64,000 nt of DNA. Origin: Conchocele bisecta (Eukaryota; Mollusca; Bivalvia; Lucinida; Thyasiridae). The DNA lies in contig JAQRGA010000379.1 of the NCBI GenBank assembly GCA_029237695.1, positions 1 to 64,000 of the forward strand. Direction: 5' to 3'. Positions 58,317-64,000 of the stretch are shown here, piece after piece. Made by a program: the position numbers and the translations under genes. The notes under the pieces were generated by a model. That model did no database searches. It was not told the origin of the DNA and saw only the letters and a program-made list of their open reading frames with translations. The stretch's first letter is position 1; each line of letters opens with the position of its first letter.

Positions 58317-58547
58317 TTTTATTTTATTATCACCATCAAACTTGCTACAAACTTTTTTATCATCAAACCTCTACTTTATAGTTGTATGGAAAATGGTGGT
58401 ATTACAAAAAGCCTCAAGATGACTGGTAAAGACTATTTTTTAAATGGAAGTGTTGCACTTATGGGTTGAATTAACCTATTATTATTATTGTTATTATGTG
58501 ATAAGCACCTTGTATAATTTTTTTTTAACTAAATAAGCAGGTACATT

Positions 58548-59219
58548 ATGTCTGAATATAAATTAACAATTAACCTAAATGCAGAAACTTTACAATATTT
58601 AAATGATAAAAAACTAGAACTATATTTATTTAAAGGGGCATCAGCTATAGCTGGAACTAAAGCATGTCTTTGGATAAAGATAGATAAGTTTTCTAAAAAA
58701 TTCACAATTAGTTGGGATGAAGAATACGATGGATTTTTTCATAGGGGGTATACTGAATATGGTGCTAATATTGATATGACAGATAATGATGCCTTAACAG
58801 AAGGAGAAAAATATATTTTACACCTAGATGGGAGTGCTTCTAAAAGAAAAGGGCCGGCTGGTATTTTTTCTTTTGCGGCTGATAAAGCTATTGAAGAATA
58901 CTGGTCATGTGGCCTCGCTCTTAAAGGAACAAAAATTGTAACGCCTATTGTTGTAACAAACATAACACCAACTATATCTGAGTCTATGAAGGTAAATGAA
59001 AAAGTACTAGGATACCTAGCATCAAAAATAGATGTTGGTGACGTTGTGATAGCGTCAACAAGTCAAACATTTGTGATTGATTATAATACAGCGTCACTAG
59101 AATGTTCCTTGAGTTTTGATAAATTTAAAGGATGGATTAAAGATGAACAATATGATCCGCGTGTCACATTAATTGATAATGGCTCTGATATTGCCGAACA
59201 AATAATTACCGAAGTTTGA
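58548..59219 (+). CDS. Unknown intact 223-residue protein
   Basis: Starts MSEYKLTINLNAETLQYLND after AGCAGGTAC, a moderate ribosome site. It is beta-rich, with GTKACLWIKIDKFSKKFTIS, WDEEYDGFFHRGYTEYGANI, a Gly-Pro-rich loop, and VVIASTSQTFVIDYNTASLE near the end. No signal peptide or membrane segment. I recognise no family. It stands alone between the relaxase scar and the Fic duplication, and its frame is undamaged although nearly all its neighbours are broken, which suggests selection or recent arrival. Confidence 0.65.
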   Translation: MSEYKLTINLNAETLQYLNDKKLELYLFKGASAIAGTKACLWIKIDKFSKKFTISWDEEYDGFFHRGYTEYGANIDMTDNDALTEGEKYILHLDGSASKRKGPAGIFSFAADKAIEEYWSCGLALKGTKIVTPIVVTNITPTISESMKVNEKVLGYLASKIDVGDVVIASTSQTFVIDYNTASLECSLSFDKFKGWIKDEQYDPRVTLIDNGSDIAEQIITEV

Positions 59220-59335
59220 ATTTATATGATAAGCAGTAGCTGAAAATGAGTTTTAATATTTCTTAAAAACTATGCACTAATAAAATAAAGACGAATTAAA
59301 ATTATGAATAGACCAATGACAAACGAAGAAAAGAT

Positions 59336-59582
59336 ACGGCTCTTAGAGATATTCAGGGCTTAAAACAGCGTGATGTCTTTGTTCAAAACATTGGTGGTGG
59401 ACGCAACACTAGTTATAAAATAAACAAGAGTCAGGGTGAAAACAATAGCGAAAAGAAACGCCCTGTATTAAAAATGTAATCCCATTCCCACATCAAAATT
59501 TAGGAATAATTTAGGAATAATTAATTTAAAATGTTTAAAATTACTTTATTATCAACATGTTGTAAGCTTTAATAGAATCCCG
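59336..59582 (+). repeat. Fic 3' end and flank, copy 2
   Basis: Matches 44803-45033, including the last 48 codons of the class II Fic gene, its stop and noncoding flank, with an extra duplicated TTTAGGAATAA. It is joined directly to the att-like sequence at 59583. It thus represents the right end of one element. Confidence 0.85.
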
Positions 59583-59631
59583 TCTCTCCACCAAATCTAT
59601 TAGTAATTATTGTTAAAAATTATTAATTACT
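59583..59631 (+). repeat. attR-like site, tRNA-derived
   Basis: TCTCTCCACCAAATCTATTAG is the tRNA-Ser 3' end of 612-632 with two changes, followed by the same TAATTATTGTTAAAAATTA. The CCA-equivalent position is changed, so it is not a functional tRNA end. It separates the Fic-flank from the third integrase copy. Confidence 0.75.
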
Positions 59632-59711
59632 ATTAATTGTTTTTAACAATAATTAGGAATATGTTAAAATTATTCTTAATTATTCTTAATTATTGTTAAA
59701 ATTATTCCTAA

Positions 59712-60416
59712 ATGCTAAGTAAAGCGATTGTAGATAGATAAAAAGCAAAAGATAAACAATACAAAGTTTACGACACTGACGGGCTTCATTTACTCATCTC
59801 ACCCAAGGGCACAAAGTCTTTCTATTTTAGATATGCGTGGCATGGGAAGCGTTTTGAAATTAAAATTGGTAAATATCCTCTAACTTCTTTAGTCGGTGCA
59901 AGAAAAAAACGAGATGACTACCTGTTGATGATTGAAAATGGGAAGAATCCAAAATACAAATCAAATAATTCTAAGTTATTCAGAGATATTGCGCTAGATT
60001 GGTTACAAACACAAGATTATTTATCCGACAGAACGATAGCCACAACAGCACAGCGCTTACATGCTCGCAGAAATTTTAGTCAAGCAAAGGGAAAAAATAG
60101 AATTACTCAAAGACTTAAACAGCAAATTTTAGAATTAGAACAAGACTTACAGCTTGCTAGGCAAGCTTCATCTGATGTTGATGAGTTGGGCACAGCAGCA
60201 CAAACTATCAATGACAAACTTGCAAAAGCAGAAGAAAAACTACTGAATACTGGTGCAAAAAAAGTACCAACCGCCGTGGCAGAGGCAATAATCCATATGA
60301 CAAAATACAAAGGCAAATTGAGAGTTATAAAAAGGCTTTAAACGCTATATTTGCAAAAAAATGGAATGACCTATCCTTGGCTCGAAGTCGTTAAGAAGAT
60401 TGGTGTCTAAAATCTT
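59712..60416 (+). pseudogene. Integrase N-terminal fragment fused to a plasmid gene remnant, copy 3
   Basis: The ATG at 59712 starts the same integrase N-terminus as 785, but a C-to-A change makes codon 10 a TAA (59739-59741). At 60060 the integrase sequence stops and the coiled-coil remnant seen at 49.07 kb begins (LKQQILELEQDLQL, then in the next frame NPYDKIQRQIESYKKALNAI). So two identical fusion junctions exist in the window. Confidence 0.8.
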
Positions 60417-60635
60417 ATTGAAGCAATTAAAATACTTAATAAGCATACTGAAACCATTAGGCTTCCGTCAATTAAGAAAATTAACTACCTGAAAATCAAG
60501 AAAATAATACAATCACTATTGCAAGACGGGAAGGGTGCCAGTGATATTTATAAAATTTTGATAAGGGAAAATATTATTGTTTCTCAATCTTTTGTTTTTA
60601 AAAGTATCAGAGAGATTAAAAGTAATGGTTTTTAA
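60366..60635 (+). pseudogene. Unknown plasmid-type ORF with internal stop
   Basis: From ATG 60366 the frame reads MTYPWLEVVKKIGV, a TAA at 60408, then LIEAIKILNKHTETIRLPSI and a helical end at 60635. The codon use continues smoothly across the stop, so it is probably one broken gene of about 88 residues, perhaps a small mobilisation or control protein. Low confidence. Confidence 0.3.
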
Positions 60636-60844
60636 TTTGAACAGCTCAGGGAGGCAAATTCATAAATTGTAATTAAAAAACGGTTTTAATTATAGTTTAT
60701 ATATTTGCTTAATTCATACAAATTTTTAAATTAATTAAAAATTTTATGTTGAAAACAACAAGCAAAAAACTGACACTTCAAGACCTCTGCAAGCATCTTG
60801 TAGGTCTTTATCCGTCCGTTCAAAGCATTGCTATTAAAGAAAAG

Positions 60845-61017
60845 TTACACCTATCAACATTTGGTTACACCTATCAACATTTAGTTACACTTTTATGTTT
60901 CAGAATAGGAATTTTACTGAATAGCATAACAAATAAAATCTCTGTTAGCTACACTCCATCAACATTTAGTTACACCCCATCAACATTTAGTTACACTTTA
61001 TCAACATCCAGTTACAC
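60845..61017. repeat. Second iteron array
   Basis: Seven copies of TTACACYYNATCAACATTTAG-like units begin at 60845, 60865, 60885, 60949, 60970, 60991 and 61012, spaced 20-21 bp with one gap. They lie 100 bp before a Rep_3 gene, so this is a second plasmid origin. An open frame from 60746 that crosses them is probably partly incidental, though its first 30 codons could be a real small gene. Confidence 0.8.
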
Positions 61018-61116
61018 TTGTTGCTCTGAAACCACTGCTACAAAGGGAAAAGCATACCACCCTCTTAAACTACTACAAAACTTAAGTAAAAATAGACTAA
61101 AAGTAAGGTGGGTGTT

Positions 61117-62222
61117 ATGAGTAGTCAATTGATGCCACAGAACAGAGAAAGGACAATAGATGCACTAGCTCGTGATAACAATGTTATCAAATCTTTATTT
61201 CCGTACAAGAAACACATATCGTTTTTAATCGTTTCCTTGGCAATTCAAAAAATAAAAATAAATGCACATAAAAATGGACTTGTCGTCATTACAAAAAATG
61301 AAATCCAATCTTTAGCGACAGGAAAGGACAATGTTATTGGGGTTAATAATTTAGTTAAATCTATTCGTGAAGATTTAGAATTGAATAATTTCTTTAATCT
61401 TTACGAACCAAATTCTGGTCTAAAAGATATTAGACAATCGTTAATTCACAGAACAGCATTAACAAAAGACTTATTTGAGGATTTAACGATCACATTCAAT
61501 AGCGACTTATTTGATACTTTTCAAGCTGAGAAAAACTACACGATTCAATCTCTTGACCAATTGAGAAATTGCAATGAAAACCAAGCAACTGCTATCTATG
61601 CACTTACTCAACCATATGCTAAACAAATTCTCCCAATTTGAAGTTATCAATTACAAACATTAGGTGCTACTTGAGGATTTCTGATGATGCGTACATAGTG
61701 CCAAGGTCATTAACAATGAGAGTTAAAAAAATATGTCAAATGGTGAGTGATAGAACAGATATTAATCTTAGTGTTGAACCAATCAAAAAAAAATGGCGAA
61801 ACTGGTGCAGCAATTGGATACTCTTTCCATTCAGAATTTAAAGATAAACAATCAAAAAAATAATAGATGCACAGGTTATTGAAGAAAAGCCAATAAGTAT
61901 GCGTCAACAGCTCTCTGATTGGGGTGTAGGTAAAAAACAAATTGACACATGGATTGCTAATTTGGACAAGAAAACAATTAATGATGCAATCAAGCAAACA
62001 CTTAATCGACCATATCATGAAGATAGAAACTCAAACGCTGGTGGTTATATTTATTCAATATTAGGTGATGGTAAACAGCTTCAATTAATAAAAATTATCA
62101 AAGATAAAGAAGTCACATCTTGTCTCAGGAAGTTTGGACTGGTTGACAGAGATATTAAGAAAGCGCAAAAACAAACAACAGGCAATAAACCTGTTTTAAC
62201 AGCTGTAACAAATAAATGCTTA
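61117..62222 (+). pseudogene. Second Rep_3-type replication initiator, frameshifted
   Basis: ATG at 61117 follows AAGGTGGG. The first winged-helix domain has SLFPYKKHISFLIVSLAIQK and KDIRQSLIHRTALTKDLFED; after breaks near 61640, 61735 and 61795 the second domain shows ICQMVSDRTDINLSVEPIKK, the classic VRIEPIKKGR-like block, then a C-terminal helical domain (QQLSDWGVGKKQIDTWIANL). It ends at 62222 by fusion to a YfiR gene; the natural C-terminus survives only in the copy at 49.7 kb. It differs from the Rep at 15.9 kb. Confidence 0.75.
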
Positions 62223-62719
62223 GATCGAACGTCAATTACTACAGAAAATGGTGAACGCATTTATGACCAATATGCCATGAAAGCAGCTTTAATTATCGAA
62301 ATTATAGAAAACACTCAATGGCCTGATGGCAAAAAGAATGCTGTTAAGCTTTGTGTAATTGGTGATGATGATTTTAGGGGAAAGTTAAATAAAATGGTTG
62401 CTATACTAAAAAAAAGAAAAGAAAAAAACTATACCATAGAAGTAAAAAGAGGAATTAGCGAATCCAACAGTTAGATACTGTGATGCTCTATTTGCTGGCT
62501 ATTTCTACACTGACCGTGAATTAAAAGGATATCTTAATCGTGCTTCAGGTTATCCAGTTCTTACTATAGGCGATGATAAATATTTTGAATATCACGGCGG
62601 TATGATCGCATAATAGGCCGGATAATGGAAATCCAGAAAAACTTACGATTAATGTAAATAGAGATGCCATCAAAAAATCTGGACTCAAGCTAAGTAATGA
62701 TACTCAAACAATCAAATAA
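62223..62719 (+). pseudogene. YfiR-family periplasmic protein, 5' truncated
   Basis: YDQYAMKAALIIEIIENTQW with Pro next, VKLCVIGDDDF and, after a break near 62470, ASGYPVLTIGDDKYFEYHGG, a further break and INVNRDAIKKSGLKLS identify YfiR (DUF4154), a periplasmic repressor of a diguanylate cyclase partner. The signal peptide and first residues are missing; the frame is fused to the Rep fragment at 62222. The usual cyclase partner is not seen nearby. Confidence 0.7.
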
Positions 62720-62731
62720 ATTTAATATACC

Positions 62732-63097
62732 ATGAGAAAGCAAACCCGTGCTCGCATTATTCGAGAAAAAACAACAACCCTTTCATCACTTATTGATGCT
62801 TGTAATACCATCAAATCTGTTGTTGATAATCCAACCTGCGACCATGATGCAGTAACAGATATTTTGACTGATTTGTGGGTAAGGTTAGAAAAGCGAATAT
62901 GCGAGCACTTACCAAGCATTATTGAAGAAGCTGATATCCAGCGTACATTTTTAAATAATACAGTCAAAGAATTTGGCCTTACCTCGCGAGAAGTTGATCA
63001 TAATGAAGGCATGGTGTTTCTTACAAGTTTTAACCGTATGGTACAGTTTTATAGGCAATTCTATCAAAAGGCCAGTGAGCAAACTAAAAATAGCTAA
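62732..63097 (+). CDS. Unknown 121-residue helical protein
   Basis: ATG at 62732, 12 bp after the YfiR stop: MRKQTRARIIREKTTTLSSL, IDACNTIKSVVDNPTCDHDA and a long helix LEKRICEHLPSIIEEADIQR. No motif recognised. Codon use and an intact frame support a real gene, maybe cotranscribed with the YfiR remnant. Confidence 0.5.
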   Translation: MRKQTRARIIREKTTTLSSLIDACNTIKSVVDNPTCDHDAVTDILTDLWVRLEKRICEHLPSIIEEADIQRTFLNNTVKEFGLTSREVDHNEGMVFLTSFNRMVQFYRQFYQKASEQTKNS

Positions 63098-63130
63098 AAG
63101 ATGCTATTTACCTGCCGTCAATAATATTCC

Positions 63131-63161
63131 TTGACAAATATACCTATATATGGGGTATATT
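63131..63161 (+). promoter_or_regulatory. Copper-type operator and promoter
   Basis: TTGACA at 63131-63136 and TATATT at 63156-63161 are 19 bp apart. Between and over them lies the dyad ATATACC-N9-GGTATAT (63138-63160). A dyad within a 19-bp spacer recalls MerR-family (CueR) promoters; overlap with a GTAT-rich palindrome also suits CsoR repression, and csoR follows 32 bp later. Confidence 0.7.
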
Positions 63162-63192
63162 TGGAATATAAGCATATTAGGAAAAAGATGAA

Positions 63193-63487
63193 ATGTCAGA
63201 TTGTTGCGATACAAATAAATACCCAGACCATAGTAAGGAGATATCTCGTTTAAACCGTATTTCCGGTCAAATTGAAGGCGTTAAAAAAAATGATTGAAGA
63301 GCGCAGATACTGCCCTGATATACTAACTCAATTAAGGGCTGTGGCTTCGGCAACCAAATCACTTGAAGCTACTATCTTAGAAGCTCACTTAGGATCGTGT
63401 GTTGCAGATGCATTTAAATCTGATAATATAGAAGAACAGAAAGAAAAAATTTCTGAGCTTGTTAAACTTTTTAAAAGGTTTGATTAG
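63193..63487 (+). pseudogene. csoR: CsoR-family copper-sensing repressor, one frameshift
   Basis: The ATG at 63193 opens MSDCCDTNKYPDHSKEISRL and the family start LNRISGQIEGVKK. A run of eight A (63283-63290) has one base too many, and the rest, IEERRYCPDILTQLRAV, LEATILEAHLGSCVADA, continues one frame over to 63487. Cys in RYCPD, His in EAHL and Cys in GSCV are the Cys-His-Cys copper site of CsoR. It represses its own operon and releases DNA when Cu(I) binds. About 98 residues, standard length. It probably controls the two following genes. Confidence 0.82.
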
Positions 63488-63489
63488 GT

Positions 63490-63768
63490 ATGTTTAAGAA
63501 ATGCTTGCATATTATGGTTGTTGTGATATTCGCATTCAGTGCGATGGCTACTTCTGTACAAGCTACTCCTACATGCGACAATCAAATGGTAATGGAATCT
63601 GGCATTCCATGCAATATGCCCTGTAATGATAAAAACAACCAATCTGACGATGATAATTGCTGCAAAGACGGTGCTATTTGCACTTCTGTTTCTGTATCAG
63701 CAATGTTGCCATCCATTAATATCAATCCATTTTCTATAAAAGAAGCAAAATATCCTTTTTATGGCTAA
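63490..63768 (+). CDS. Small Cys-rich exported protein (CopL-like)
   Basis: A signal peptide (MFKKCLHIMVVVIFAFSAMA, then TSVQA) is followed by a mature part with CNMPCNDKN and DNCCKDGAICTS, then a short hydrophobic end SVSAMLPS. The Cys pattern and the C-terminal block resemble CopL-type copper-responsive proteins. It starts three bases after csoR, so it is in that operon. Likely periplasmic metal binding; intact, 92 residues. Confidence 0.6.
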   Translation: MFKKCLHIMVVVIFAFSAMATSVQATPTCDNQMVMESGIPCNMPCNDKNNQSDDDNCCKDGAICTSVSVSAMLPSININPFSIKEAKYPFYG

Positions 63769-63834
63769 TGAATCTGTAGAGTCATTTAGTCCCGAAGCTC
63801 TAAAATCCCCTCCCAAACACTTATCCTAAAATGA

Positions 63835-63853
63835 ACCGGTTATATTGACCGGT
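63835..63853. promoter_or_regulatory. Hairpin ACCGGT-N7-ACCGGT
   Basis: Two copies of the self-complementary ACCGGT around TATATTG form either a hairpin or a double binding site in the gap before the gene at 63935. The T run needed for a terminator is absent. Confidence 0.5.
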
Positions 63854-63934
63854 AGCTGGGACGGGTACATTTTCCTGCCCTATGCGTAAGGCTTGTATTT
63901 AAGCCTATACCACAAACAATTTGAGGATAAGAAC

Positions 63935-64000
63935 ATGTATAGAATATTTTTTGTTTTAATGATTATAATAATGTCCGGCTCAGCCCATGCCGCCACATTT
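63935..64000 (+). CDS. Exported protein, 5' end only
   Basis: ATG at 63935 after TGAGGATAAG gives MYRIFFVLMIIIMSGSAHAA, a clear signal peptide cleaved near AHA. The gene runs off the window. In copper loci this position is often taken by a TolC-like efflux or a copper-binding protein; the sequence is too short to tell. Confidence 0.6.
   Translation, partial: MYRIFFVLMIIIMSGSAHAATF

Noticed and set aside
60746..61120. 124-codon protein with SYTPSTFSYT repeats
   Set aside because: The repeats are the second iteron array read in frame; only the first 30 codons could be a real gene.

Overview
The window is strongly AT-rich bacterial DNA. It opens with the 3' end of a chromosomal methionyl-tRNA synthetase gene and an intact tRNA-Ser(GGA). 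The MetRS type, the Dot/Icm-like transfer genes and the composition suggest a gammaproteobacterium; a marine thiotroph or symbiont of the SUP05/Thioglobus kind would fit, but that is inference from style and no marker here proves it. Almost everything after the tRNA is accessory DNA: an integrated plasmid-like conjugative element, then a stack of further insertions at the same tRNA-derived site. A broken P4-type integrase occurs next to the tRNA and again, truncated, near 48.9 kb and 59.7 kb. The tRNA-flanking sequence recurs at 59.58 kb.

Layout. 0.6-3.3 kb: integrase remnant, Fic AMP-transferase, C5 methylase with an internal stop, small HTH gene. 3.4-9.2 kb: a giant DarB-like methylase-helicase gene broken by many frameshifts. 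9.3-20.1 kb: repressor-like gene, secretin (PilN-like) gene, ssb, an iteron plus Rep_3 replicon, and DotA/TraY. 20.2-32.9 kb: cargo and maintenance genes: a membrane-anchored DUF2726 protein, HigBA, a BRO-N antirepressor operon behind a structured leader, HipA, a type II restriction-modification remnant, HU, a ParA/ribbon-helix-helix partition pair and a second toxin-antitoxin pair flanked by inverted repeats. 34-42.8 kb: more conjugation genes (a DotL-like coupling protein, a TOPRIM protein, an LPD7-like protein, exported proteins, DotI/IcmL), ending at a truncated gene. 42.8-45 kb: two more Fic genes. 45.5-48.7 kb: a probable RiPP locus (29-residue precursor, unknown protein, YcaO enzyme, MFS exporter). 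48.8-51.8 kb: integrase and Rep fragments, an XF1762-family protein and endonuclease I. 51.9-56.7 kb: a quorum-sensing cluster (LuxR, LuxI-like acyltransferase, methyltransferase, TauD/AsnO-like dioxygenase, hydroxyacid dehydrogenase, TauE/SafE exporter) with two lux-box-like palindromes. 56.7-59.6 kb: truncated transfer genes and an orphan gene. 59.6-62.7 kb: third integrase copy, a second iteron/Rep_3 replicon and a truncated YfiR gene. 63.1-64 kb: CsoR-type copper regulator and a small Cys-rich exported protein.

How it works together. The DotA, DotI and DotL homologues, the MobF relaxase remnant, SSB, ParA, Rep and integrase describe a former self-transmissible plasmid/ICE. A 15-bp palindrome (ATATAA-TTG-TTATAT or its complement) stands in front of many of its transcription units and looks like a shared operator. 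The cargo adds defence, toxin-antitoxin and two small-molecule loci. Very many genes are split by 1-2 nt shifts, often in homopolymers. This is either real decay or uncorrected long-read indels, and it could not be settled from the sequence alone; I therefore give gene extents across the breaks and call such genes pseudogene with that caveat.
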